Below, piece by piece: positions 7,719-14,316 of a stretch of 14,364 nt of DNA (within the stretch, counting starts at the first letter, position 1; every line of letters begins with the position of its first letter). The stretch covers positions 1 to 14,364 of the forward strand of contig CAZQIC010000121.1 of assembly GCA_964593555.1 (NCBI GenBank), read 5' to 3'. The stretch is from CAZQIC01 sp964593555 (lineage in GTDB: Bacteria; Bacteroidota; Bacteroidia; JAFLBG01). The notes under the pieces were generated by a model. The model was not told where the DNA came from, did no database searches, and saw only the letters and a program-made list of their open reading frames with translations. Position numbers and translations under genes: made by a program.

Positions 7719-8461
7719 ATGAAATCCAATAATTTAATAAAGCGATTTTTTGGAAATTGGAAATACCCAATTCTGTTTTTTGCATCAACTTTATTTTTAT
7801 TGGTATTATCCGGTGCTGAGAGTACTCACTCTCATTTTTTCCAAAACAGTTCAGGTATTCTTTTGGGCTTTGGAGTGTTGACACTTGTAATTTCTTCAAT
7901 AGTTCAATTTGTACAAAAAAAATGGAAAAGGGGAATTGCGACTATTGCAATAGGTTTGGGAGGAATAATAATTGGTTGCATTCTATTTTTAATAATTGCA
8001 ACGGCGGTGCCCATGATTGATGGAGACCATTGGGCAGATGATTTAAAAATACCACCAAATATTTCCTTAAACAATCCGATTGATATGTATGATTACAATA
8101 GACGTAAGGTAATTAAAAATCAAAATGACTTGGTGCTATATAATTCAAGTCAGCCAGGAATGTATGAATATGACTTTTGGACAGGGAAAATTGAACAAGG
8201 AACAATTCATCTTAGAGCATATGAAATAACTGAAGATGAAGAATATCAGAGGAAGGTTTAGAAAAACACACTCAAATCTCTATACAAAATCGAACTGACA
8301 GTATAATAAGATTTGGTTCGGATGGGTACTTTACAATTTACGAGGGAGACTGGGGCAAATTTTATGCTGCAAGATTTGAAGTATGGTTTAAGCCGGCATC
8401 AGGTGAACAAGAGCGAAAACTTTTCCAGAAGAATTTTAAAATAGAAGGATGGATGCACTAA
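7719..8461 (+). pseudogene. Frameshifted membrane protein gene of unknown function
   Basis: The first frame starts at ATG 7719 and stops at 8259-8261 after 180 residues. It has three hydrophobic helices (about 16-32, 45-63 and 71-97) and then a soluble part beginning near DGDHWADD. A second frame, open from 8240 to the TAA at 8459-8461, clearly continues the protein: it reads IIRFGSDGYFTIYEGDWGK and FYAARFEVWFKPASG, ending FKIEGWMH. Adding one base near 8250 (in ATCAGAGGAAGG) joins the two into a protein of about 247 residues with no other break. The aromatic FTIYEGDWG and ARFEVWF pattern resembles a conserved C-terminal domain of hypothetical bacterial proteins that I cannot name. The lesion is either a real one-base deletion or a sequencing error. 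No promoter box is evident, and the gene sits between two related repeats. Confidence 0.75.
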
Positions 8462-8462
8462 C

Positions 8463-8494
8463 CTTTGAACTTTAAACTCAGAACTTTGAACTTT
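8463..8494. repeat. Short direct repeat between two gene ends
   Basis: CTTTGAACTTT occurs at 8463-8473 and again at 8484-8494, a 21-base period, in the 34-base gap between the frameshifted gene and the convergent hydrolase gene. TTTGAAC-type runs are frequent in AT-rich Bacteroidota spacers. I see no function for it. Confidence 0.4.
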
Positions 8495-8495
8495 T

Positions 8496-9257
8496 TTACA
8501 TTTCAATAACAAGTCCATCATACGCAACCTTAATACTCGGTGGTAATTCTTTTTCCACTTCGTTGTGCAATCCCATTTGGTGGCTAAGGTGTGTTAGGTA
8601 AGTTTGGGGAGCATTTAATTCATTGGCCATTTCAACAGCCTGGTCAAAAGTAAAATGAGAAATATGTGTTTCTTTTCTCAGCGCGTTTAATACCAATACT
8701 TTTGAGCCCAATATTTTTTTCTTTTCTTCTTCAGCAATAAAATTCGCATCGGTGATATAAGTAAAGTCACCTATCCTAAAACCCAGCACCGGCAGCCTGT
8801 AATGCAATACATGTATTGGGGTGAGTGTAATTTCTCCAATGGTAAATTCTTTATCGACTATGGTATACAATTCTATTTCAGGTATACCCGGGTAATGTTT
8901 GTTATTGAAAATATAGGCAAACTCCCTGTGAATCGCTTCCTGAACACGCATGGAAGCATATACATCCATTTTTCTGCGCAGTATATAATTGTAAGCTCTT
9001 ATATCATCGAATCCAGCAATATGATCTTTATGCTCATGGGTAAACACAACAGCATCTACCTTTTTTACTTCGGCCCTCAACATTTGCTGCCTGAAATCAG
9101 GTCCGGTATCTATAACTATCGTGGTGCCCTTGTCCTCTATCATTACCGAGGTGCGCAAACGTTTATCCTTCACATCCATTGAGGTACAAACCTCACAAGG
9201 ACATGCAATAACAGGAACTCCCTGCGATGTGCCGGTACCTAAAAACGTAATTTTCAC
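8496..9257 (-). CDS. PhnP-like metallo-beta-lactamase-fold hydrolase
   Basis: This 253-residue protein is a complete MBL-fold metal-dependent hydrolase. It opens with the family signature KITFLGTGTSQGVP and has a CPCEVC cluster (C19, C21, C24) that in PhnP-type proteins binds a structural zinc. The main metal motif is HEHKDH (H74, H76, D78, H79), joined by H152, D170 (YITDAN) and H223 (TYLTHLSHQ). PhnP acts on phosphoribosyl cyclic phosphate in phosphonate breakdown, but no phn genes are nearby, and related proteins act on other phosphodiesters, so the substrate is open. All metal ligands are present, so it should be active in the cytosol. The only usable start is a GTG at 9255-9257, with weak AGAG just before it. 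A 17-bp palindrome lies 18 bases upstream and could be an operator. Confidence 0.82.
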   Translation of the reverse strand: MKITFLGTGTSQGVPVIACPCEVCTSMDVKDKRLRTSVMIEDKGTTIVIDTGPDFRQQMLRAEVKKVDAVVFTHEHKDHIAGFDDIRAYNYILRRKMDVYASMRVQEAIHREFAYIFNNKHYPGIPEIELYTIVDKEFTIGEITLTPIHVLHYRLPVLGFRIGDFTYITDANFIAEEEKKKILGSKVLVLNALRKETHISHFTFDQAVEMANELNAPQTYLTHLSHQMGLHNEVEKELPPSIKVAYDGLVIEM

Positions 9258-9275
9258 TCTTTAAAATTATGAAAT

Positions 9276-9292
9276 AAACAGTTATACTGTTT
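9276..9292. promoter_or_regulatory. 17-bp palindrome upstream of the MBL hydrolase gene
   Basis: AAACAGT (9276-9282) and ACTGTTT (9286-9292) are perfect inverted halves around TAT. The site lies 18 bases upstream of the GTG start of the minus-strand hydrolase gene, where an operator would overlap or follow the transcription start. A regulator binding site is plausible but no regulator gene is in view. It could also be a small hairpin in the leader. Confidence 0.35.
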
Positions 9293-9319
9293 CTAAAAAT
9301 ATTTATTCCTAAGCACATT

Positions 9320-9400
9320 GTTCTCGACCCTTCGAAAGGCTCAGTGCTCGAGCTGACATATGCGCGGGTCACATCGAGCCTGTCGAGATGCTGAGCGAAG
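9320..9400. repeat. Second, diverged copy of the CGAG-rich intergenic repeat
   Basis: Shared blocks with the 7441-7596 region are GTTCTCGA (9320-9327, compare 7509-7516), CTCGAGCTGACA (9347-9358), GCGCG (9362-9366), GTCA (9368-9371) and GAGCCTGT (9376-9383). It has its own pairings: CCTT/AAGG (9329-9332 with 9336-9339), the palindrome GCTCGAGC (9346-9353), and CTGAGCGAAG (9391-9400), which can pair with CTTCG plus CTCAG at 9330-9334 and 9340-9344 across a 5-base bulge. It lies between the divergent hydrolase and alanine dehydrogenase genes, where a terminator is not needed. Confidence 0.6.
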
Positions 9401-9458
9401 TATAAAGCCTCAAAATCCTTTCTTCAAACATTAAATGGGAAATCACCCTGTTTTTTCT

Positions 9459-9466
9459 TAAATTTG
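9459..9466 (+). promoter_or_regulatory. Bacteroidota-type -7 box for alanine dehydrogenase
   Basis: TAAATTTG matches TAnnTTTG and lies 28 bases before the ATG at 9495. No convincing TTTG is seen at the -33 distance. The position fits a leader of roughly 20-25 bases. Confidence 0.45.
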
Positions 9467-9494
9467 CAACTTATACCCAAACGTCCCGATATAG

Positions 9495-10712
9495 ATGAAA
9501 ACACCTGAGAATGTTCTTGCTTCTTTGTCGAAAGGCATGTTCCTTCCAAAAGAAGAAATGCTAGAGGTTCAGAGAAAAAAAGGTTCACTTTATATTGGTA
9601 TTCCGAGAGAAACTTCTTTCCAGGAAAATAGGGTGGCTCTGGTACCTGATGCTGTCAGTTTATTGGTAAATAATGGCCACAGGGTTATTGTTGAAACTAA
9701 TGCGGGTAAAATGTCCAATTTTCAGGACAATGATTACAGCGAAGCAGGAGCCGAAATTGCTTATACAACAGAAGAGGTTTACAAGGCGAACATTATTATG
9801 AAAATTGCACCTCCTAGTCTTGCAGAGATAGAGATGATGCAGCCTAAACAAACTTTATTTAGTGCACTCCAACTGACTGTTCAGCCAGAAAATTTTGTAA
9901 GAAAGTTAATGGCAAAAAAAGTAACGGCCATTGCGTTCGATTGGATACAGGATGAGGAAGGTATTTACTCTGTTATTCGTTCTATGAGTGAGATCGCGGG
10001 TGGAACATCGGTACTTATTGCTGCGGAGTACCTTAGCAATGCGAACGATGGAGTAGGTGCAATATTAGGGGGCATATCAGGTATCTCACCAACCGAGGTA
10101 GTTATTTTAGGCGGAGGTACTGTTGGAGAGTTTGCCGCACGTGCGGCATTAGGTTTAGGAGCAACCGTAAAAGTATTCGATAATTCAGTTTATAAATTAA
10201 GGAGATTACAGAGCGCATTGGGTGTTAGGATATTTACATCTACTATTCAGCCAAAAGTGTTGGCAAAACATTTGAAATCTGCCGATGTGGTAATTGGTGC
10301 TATCCGTGCCACACAGGGCCGTACGCCATGTATCGTTACTGAAGATATGGTGAGTGATATGAAAGCGGGTTCTGTTATCATTGATGTTAGCATTGATCAG
10401 GGTGGTTGTTTTGAAACCTCGCAGGTTACTAATCATACCGATCCCATATTTAGGAAACACGGTGTAATTCATTATTGTGTACCTAATATCGCATCACGTG
10501 TATCGCGTACTGCTTCTTATGCATTCAGCACCATTTTTTCTCCCATCTTGTTAAATATTGGAGAGGATGGAGGAGTTGAGAAAATGTTAAAATACAACCA
10601 GGGAGTACGTAACGGTGTTTACATATACAACGGAGCCCTCACCAACAAATACCTCGGTGAATTATTCAGACTTCCACATAAGGATATTGATCTATTGATG
10701 GCTGCTATTTAA
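9495..10712 (+). CDS. ald: Alanine dehydrogenase
   Basis: This 405-residue protein catalyses, by family, the reversible NAD-dependent deamination of L-alanine to pyruvate and ammonia in the cytosol. Visible features are the N-terminal AlaDH/PNT domain (GIPRETSFQENRVAL with substrate-binding R46; K103 in MKIAPP) and the Rossmann motif LGGGTVGEFAAR (205-216) with D229 after the second strand. The conserved VSIDQGGCFETS has D301, and PNIASRVSRTAS spans 330-341. Two points differ from the Bacillus enzyme. There is an extra ~30-residue N terminus, and the strand that carries catalytic His96 in Bacillus reads SALQL, with Q126 at that place. As far as I recall, both features are usual in Bacteroidota homologues. 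The gene begins a forward cluster: 13 bases separate its stop from the DUF4258 gene. Confidence 0.85.
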   Translation: MKTPENVLASLSKGMFLPKEEMLEVQRKKGSLYIGIPRETSFQENRVALVPDAVSLLVNNGHRVIVETNAGKMSNFQDNDYSEAGAEIAYTTEEVYKANIIMKIAPPSLAEIEMMQPKQTLFSALQLTVQPENFVRKLMAKKVTAIAFDWIQDEEGIYSVIRSMSEIAGGTSVLIAAEYLSNANDGVGAILGGISGISPTEVVILGGGTVGEFAARAALGLGATVKVFDNSVYKLRRLQSALGVRIFTSTIQPKVLAKHLKSADVVIGAIRATQGRTPCIVTEDMVSDMKAGSVIIDVSIDQGGCFETSQVTNHTDPIFRKHGVIHYCVPNIASRVSRTASYAFSTIFSPILLNIGEDGGVEKMLKYNQGVRNGVYIYNGALTNKYLGELFRLPHKDIDLLMAAI

Positions 10713-10714
10713 GC

Positions 10715-10719
10715 AGGAG
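10715..10719 (+). promoter_or_regulatory. Shine-Dalgarno-like AGGAG before the DUF4258 gene
   Basis: AGGAG stands six bases before the ATG at 10726. Canonical ribosome binding sites are rare in this window, as is usual in Bacteroidota, so this one is notable. It supports the chosen start and translation from a transcript shared with ald. Confidence 0.4.
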
Positions 10720-10725
10720 AAATTT

Positions 10726-11151
10726 ATGCTGATTAAAAACAAGACTAATATTTCAGAGTTTTTTAGAAGACTAAAGTTTTATGCTTTTGGTTTTTTAATC
10801 GGGATTATAGCTGTTATATTTTTATTCAAAGATAGAACGGTTTGCAAAATGCCGGGCTCTTTGAAGATTGAGGAAATACAGAATCAACGTATTGAATATA
10901 GTAAGCATGCAACATGCAGAATGGAGTGCAGACACATTACAGCTGACAATATTAAAGAGATCATTAGTACAGGAAAAGTAAATTATTCAAAAAGTAATGC
11001 GCAGGATATACCTTGTCCCACTTACGCCGTGGAAGGATTTTGTAAAGATGGAAAGCACCTGCGGATTGTTGTTGCCGATTGTGATACTATTTCTAAAATA
11101 GTTACTACTATAGATCTTGACCTGAAAACGGATACTTGTGACTGCCAATAA
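10726..11151 (+). CDS. Membrane-anchored, cysteine-rich DUF4258 protein
   Basis: The 141-residue product has a basic N terminus (FFRRLK) and one membrane helix (about 17-34), then a DUF4258-type domain. The domain shows H61 in EYSKHATCRMECRHIT, NIKEIISTGKV at 75-84, PCPTYAVEGFCKDGKHLRIV at 96-115, and a closing VTTIDLDL strand. The charge pattern predicts that the domain lies outside the cytoplasm. Eight cysteines (C40, 64, 68, 97, 106, 119, 138, 140) are all after the helix, so disulphides or metal binding are possible. The function of DUF4258 is not established. It follows ald by 13 bases with a Shine-Dalgarno-like AGGAG, and the next gene starts 21 bases downstream, so all three may be one transcript. 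Confidence 0.75.
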   Translation: MLIKNKTNISEFFRRLKFYAFGFLIGIIAVIFLFKDRTVCKMPGSLKIEEIQNQRIEYSKHATCRMECRHITADNIKEIISTGKVNYSKSNAQDIPCPTYAVEGFCKDGKHLRIVVADCDTISKIVTTIDLDLKTDTCDCQ

Positions 11152-11172
11152 ATTTACACTCCATCGCTTATA

Positions 11173-11850
11173 ATGATGCAGCCACATACTTCAATTGAAA
11201 TATTAGGCATAACCATTGCGGAACCAACCACTGCATTGACTGACTTCATTGTAACTTCAGTTTGTTTTTGGGCGTACCTAAAATTACGTAAACATCCCGG
11301 CAAGGAAAGAGTTATGCTTTATTTTCGAATTTTTTTTCTAAGCATGGCCCTGGCTACATTTATTGGCGGACTCGTAGGGCACGCGTTCCTATATTATTTA
11401 CGTTTCGAATGGAAATTACCCGGCTGGATCATCAGTATGATCTCTGTTGCGTTCCTTGAACGGATCTCTATTGAGCGGGCAAAGCCATTAATGAAAAAAT
11501 CAATTGGCTATTTTTTTATGCGTTTAAATTTTGTTGAATTGTTTTGCTTTATCGGTTTAACAGTCTTTTCTCTCAATTTTTCTTTTGTTGAAGTGCACGC
11601 TGCTTACGGAATGTTAGTAGTTGTTCTTTCTTTTGAGATTTTTAACCTGATAAAAACGGATGATATTTCAAGCAAGTATATGATCGCGTCAGTGATTGTT
11701 ACCACACTTGCTGCAATTATTCACATTGTTAAATTTTCCTTTTCAAAATGGTTTAATTATTTTGATATAGGACATATTTTATTAGCCATAAGCTCCATAC
11801 TTATCTATAATGCGGCGCATCATATGGAAACCGCCGAAAATAAAAATTAA
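11173..11850 (+). CDS. Seven-helix integral membrane protein of unknown function
   Basis: The 225-residue protein is nearly all membrane, with about seven helices (18-37, 49-75, 84-97, 113-132, 139-160, 167-187 and 196-215). Conserved-looking polar residues sit inside or at the ends of helices: E17 and D24 (AEPTTALTDF), H70 (GGLVGH), H184, D198 and H201 (FDIGH) and H216-H217. This arrangement recalls the CREST superfamily of alkaline ceramidases and PAQR-type hydrolases, which have seven helices with metal-binding His and Asp. I infer that only from pattern, and no exact motif match can be claimed. The ATG at 11173 is 21 bases after the DUF4258 gene; a second Met follows at once. The 3' end overlaps the convergent proline dehydrogenase gene by 4 bases. 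Confidence 0.7.
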   Translation: MMQPHTSIEILGITIAEPTTALTDFIVTSVCFWAYLKLRKHPGKERVMLYFRIFFLSMALATFIGGLVGHAFLYYLRFEWKLPGWIISMISVAFLERISIERAKPLMKKSIGYFFMRLNFVELFCFIGLTVFSLNFSFVEVHAAYGMLVVVLSFEIFNLIKTDDISSKYMIASVIVTTLAAIIHIVKFSFSKWFNYFDIGHILLAISSILIYNAAHHMETAENKN

Positions 11851-13016
11851 TTTTTTCTTCTTGCTTTTTCCTTGATAATAAGGCCAAGCTCTCTGCCTGT
11901 TTGCCCTTTTACACTGGTGTTTTCCTGGGCACGGCGTATCAAATAGGGGAGGACTTCTTTCACTGGTCCGTAAGGAACATATTTTGCTACATTGTATCCC
12001 GCATTGGAGAGATTGAAGCTAATATGATCGCTCATGCCAAGCAGTTGAGAAAAATAAATATGAGGATGTGATGGAGAAATATTTTTCTTTGTCATGAGAT
12101 CAACAAGCAGTAAGGAACTTTTTTCATTGTGTGTGCCGGCACAAATAGCAATTTGCTCAATGTGATCTGCACAAAATTGTAAAGCATCTTGATAATGCTT
12201 ATCGGTACTCTCTTTTGTCTCATTGATTGGTGATGGATATCCTTTTTCTTTTGCACGCGCTCTTTCCTTCTCCATATATGCGCCACGAACCAATTTTGCT
12301 CCAAGAATATATTTTTTTTCTGATGCTAACTGAAAAGAAGCTTTAAGAAAATCCAGCCTGTCATGGCGGTACAATTGATAGGTGTTGTATACAATGGCTT
12401 TTTCCTTGTTGTATTTTTCCATCATGTTATTCGCCATATCATCCATGGCTTGCTGGGTCCAGCTTTCTTCTGCATCAATAAAAACAGAAACAGAAAATTC
12501 ATATGCTTTTCTGCAAATTGAATTTACCCGCTCTTTTACTTTTTCATATTCTCTTTTCTCCGATTCAACTAGTTCCTTTCCGGCACTTACTTTTTCAAGC
12601 AATTCTACTCTTGCCAAGCCTGTAATTTTAAATACACAAAACGGAATATTTTTATTGCCTTTTGCTTTTTGAATGGTTGCAATCGTTTCCTTCATGCAAT
12701 GATCAAAATCTTCTTCAGATTCTTTTCCTTCTACAGAATAATCCAGGATAGTGCCAATATTGTATTTTCCTAATTGTTCTATTGCTTTAGTACACTCTTC
12801 TATATTCTCACCCCCACAAAATTGTTTGAATATGGTAGGCTTAATGATCCATTTAACCGGGATATGTAGGTTGAGAGCAAGTGCAGTAAGTTTTTGTCCT
12901 ACGTTTACAAATGTCGGGCTGCTCACCATTTTAAAAAGCCAGTACGATCTGTTTAAGTCGCCGTTGGTTTTTCCGGAAAAAGCAATTTCAGTATTGTCGA
13001 ATGAAATCATACCCAT
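11847..13016 (-). CDS. Proline dehydrogenase
   Basis: This 389-residue, single-domain, FAD-dependent enzyme oxidises L-proline to pyrroline-5-carboxylate and passes electrons to the quinone pool. The (beta/alpha)8 barrel motifs are all present: LDYSVEG at 91-97, FKITGL at 129-134 (K130), DAEESW at 181-186, YQLYRHDR at 213-220, KLVRGAYMEKER at 241-252, GTHN at 294-297, QLLGMSD at 324-330, and VPYGPVKEVLPYLIRRAQEN at 347-366 with the paired arginines that hold the proline carboxylate. Length and motifs fit the monofunctional Bacteroidota enzyme; no pyrroline-5-carboxylate dehydrogenase gene is in view. The start ATG is at 13014-13016; a second ATG two codons later is possible. A -7 box lies ten bases upstream. 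The gene is convergent with the seven-helix protein gene and divergent from bioA. Confidence 0.9.
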   Translation of the reverse strand: MGMISFDNTEIAFSGKTNGDLNRSYWLFKMVSSPTFVNVGQKLTALALNLHIPVKWIIKPTIFKQFCGGENIEECTKAIEQLGKYNIGTILDYSVEGKESEEDFDHCMKETIATIQKAKGNKNIPFCVFKITGLARVELLEKVSAGKELVESEKREYEKVKERVNSICRKAYEFSVSVFIDAEESWTQQAMDDMANNMMEKYNKEKAIVYNTYQLYRHDRLDFLKASFQLASEKKYILGAKLVRGAYMEKERARAKEKGYPSPINETKESTDKHYQDALQFCADHIEQIAICAGTHNEKSSLLLVDLMTKKNISPSHPHIYFSQLLGMSDHISFNLSNAGYNVAKYVPYGPVKEVLPYLIRRAQENTSVKGQTGRELGLIIKEKARRKN

Positions 13017-13025
13017 ATTGATTTA

Positions 13026-13033
13026 CAAATATA
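13026..13033 (-). promoter_or_regulatory. -7 box for proline dehydrogenase
   Basis: On the minus strand TATATTTG fits TAnnTTTG. Its last base is 10 bases from the ATG, which predicts a very short leader. No clear -33 TTTG is seen. Confidence 0.5.
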
Positions 13034-13058
13034 ACGGTAATTAAGAAATTACACTCTA

Positions 13059-13085
13059 TTTGTCAGTAAATGCATCATACTTTTG
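13059..13085 (+). promoter_or_regulatory. -33/-7 promoter for bioA
   Basis: TTTG at 13059-13062 and TACTTTTG at 13078-13085 match both halves of the Bacteroidota promoter, with a 15-base spacer that is a little short. The -7 box ends 34 bases before the ATG at 13120. It lies back to back with the proline dehydrogenase box, about 45 bases apart. Confidence 0.5.
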
Positions 13086-13119
13086 TACATAATTCCTATT
13101 TTTAACCAAGTATAAAAAC

Positions 13120-14316
13120 ATGAGCCTTTCTAAACGTGATAAAAAAAATGTATGGCATCCGTATACTCATATAAAAACGAGTGGGGATGCTATTGCAATT
13201 GTTAAAGGAGAAGGTGCGCATCTATATGATGATAAGGACAATAAATACATTGACGCTATTTCATCCTGGTGGGTAAATATTCACGGGCACTCGCATCCAT
13301 ATATTGCGGAAAGGGTGCAAAAACAATTTTTAACTCTTGAGCACGTAATATTTGCAGGCTTTACACATAAGCCCGCTGTAGAACTTGCCGAAAAACTACT
13401 AAAGTTATTACCTCAAAATCAAACCAAAATATTTTATTCTGACAATGGGTCAACTGCGGTTGAAGCTGCCTTGAAAATGGCTATCCAATTTTGGGATAAC
13501 AAGGGTAAAAAAAGAACGAAAATAGTTGCACTCAGATCCGGATTTCACGGGGATACTTTTGGCTCCATGTCGGTAAGTGAAAGGGGAGAATTTACAGCCC
13601 CCTTTAAAGATCTTTTGTTTGAAGTATTATTTATCAATGCTCCATTGCCAGGCCAGGAAAAAAAATCGCTTACTCAACTGGAGACATTAATAACAAACAA
13701 TATGAATGATATTGCCGCATTTATTTTTGAACCTCTTGTGCAGGGGGCGGCAGGAATGAAAATGTATCAGCCGCAAGCATTGGACCAGTTGATCGAAATT
13801 TGCAAAAAGCATAAAATTCTTACTATTGCCGACGAAGTAATGACTGGCTTTGGAAGAACGGGCCGCTTCTTTGCAACTGATTATATTACCAACAAGCCGG
13901 ATATTTATTGTCTATCAAAAGGAATAACAGGTGGTGTAATGCCATTGGGAGTTACCAGTTGTTCCAAAGAAATATTTTCTGCATTTAATACGGATGATAA
14001 AAAGAAAACCTTTTTTCATGGACACTCTTTTACAGCTAATCCATTGTCGTGTACTGCAGCATTGGCAAGCCTCGAACTTTTTGAAAAAGAAAATACATTC
14101 GAAAAAATTCAGCGGATCATAAGAATGAATAATAGTTTTGTTGCTGAACTAAAAAGTATTTCCGGAGTAAAAAATGCAAGGCAAGCCGGAACAATTGTAG
14201 CTTTTGAACTCGAGAAAAAAAGTACAGGAGATTATTTCGATGACTTAAGAGATGTTATGTATAATTACTTTATAGAGAAAGGTATTTTATTGAGGCCATT
14301 AGGGAATTCATTATAG
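13120..14316 (+). CDS. bioA: Adenosylmethionine-8-amino-7-oxononanoate aminotransferase, C-terminally truncated
   Basis: This PLP enzyme converts 7-keto-8-aminopelargonate to 7,8-diaminopelargonate in biotin synthesis, with S-adenosylmethionine as amino donor. Supporting motifs are WHPYTH (Y15), SSWWVNIHGHSHP (W50, W51), DNGSTAVEAALK at 108-119, FHGDTFGSMSVSERG at 142-156, IADEVMTGFGRTG at 236-248 (D238), the lysine of LSKGITGG (K267) that binds PLP, FFHGHSFTANPLSC at 298-311, and R392 in LRPLGN. The Tyr that precedes HGDTFG in E. coli (Y144) is F142 here. The protein stops at residue 398, six residues after R392, where the E. coli enzyme continues for almost forty more, normally with a YxLPPY strand just after the LGN. 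The reading frame is lost at about 14315, and foreign-looking sequence follows to the window edge. The truncated protein is probably inactive or unstable. Confidence 0.85.
   Translation: MSLSKRDKKNVWHPYTHIKTSGDAIAIVKGEGAHLYDDKDNKYIDAISSWWVNIHGHSHPYIAERVQKQFLTLEHVIFAGFTHKPAVELAEKLLKLLPQNQTKIFYSDNGSTAVEAALKMAIQFWDNKGKKRTKIVALRSGFHGDTFGSMSVSERGEFTAPFKDLLFEVLFINAPLPGQEKKSLTQLETLITNNMNDIAAFIFEPLVQGAAGMKMYQPQALDQLIEICKKHKILTIADEVMTGFGRTGRFFATDYITNKPDIYCLSKGITGGVMPLGVTSCSKEIFSAFNTDDKKKTFFHGHSFTANPLSCTAALASLELFEKENTFEKIQRIIRMNNSFVAELKSISGVKNARQAGTIVAFELEKKSTGDYFDDLRDVMYNYFIEKGILLRPLGNSL

Noticed and set aside
8802..9182. 126-codon plus-strand frame inside the hydrolase gene
   Set aside because: It is antisense to a gene with complete metal-binding motifs; its product has no recognisable features.
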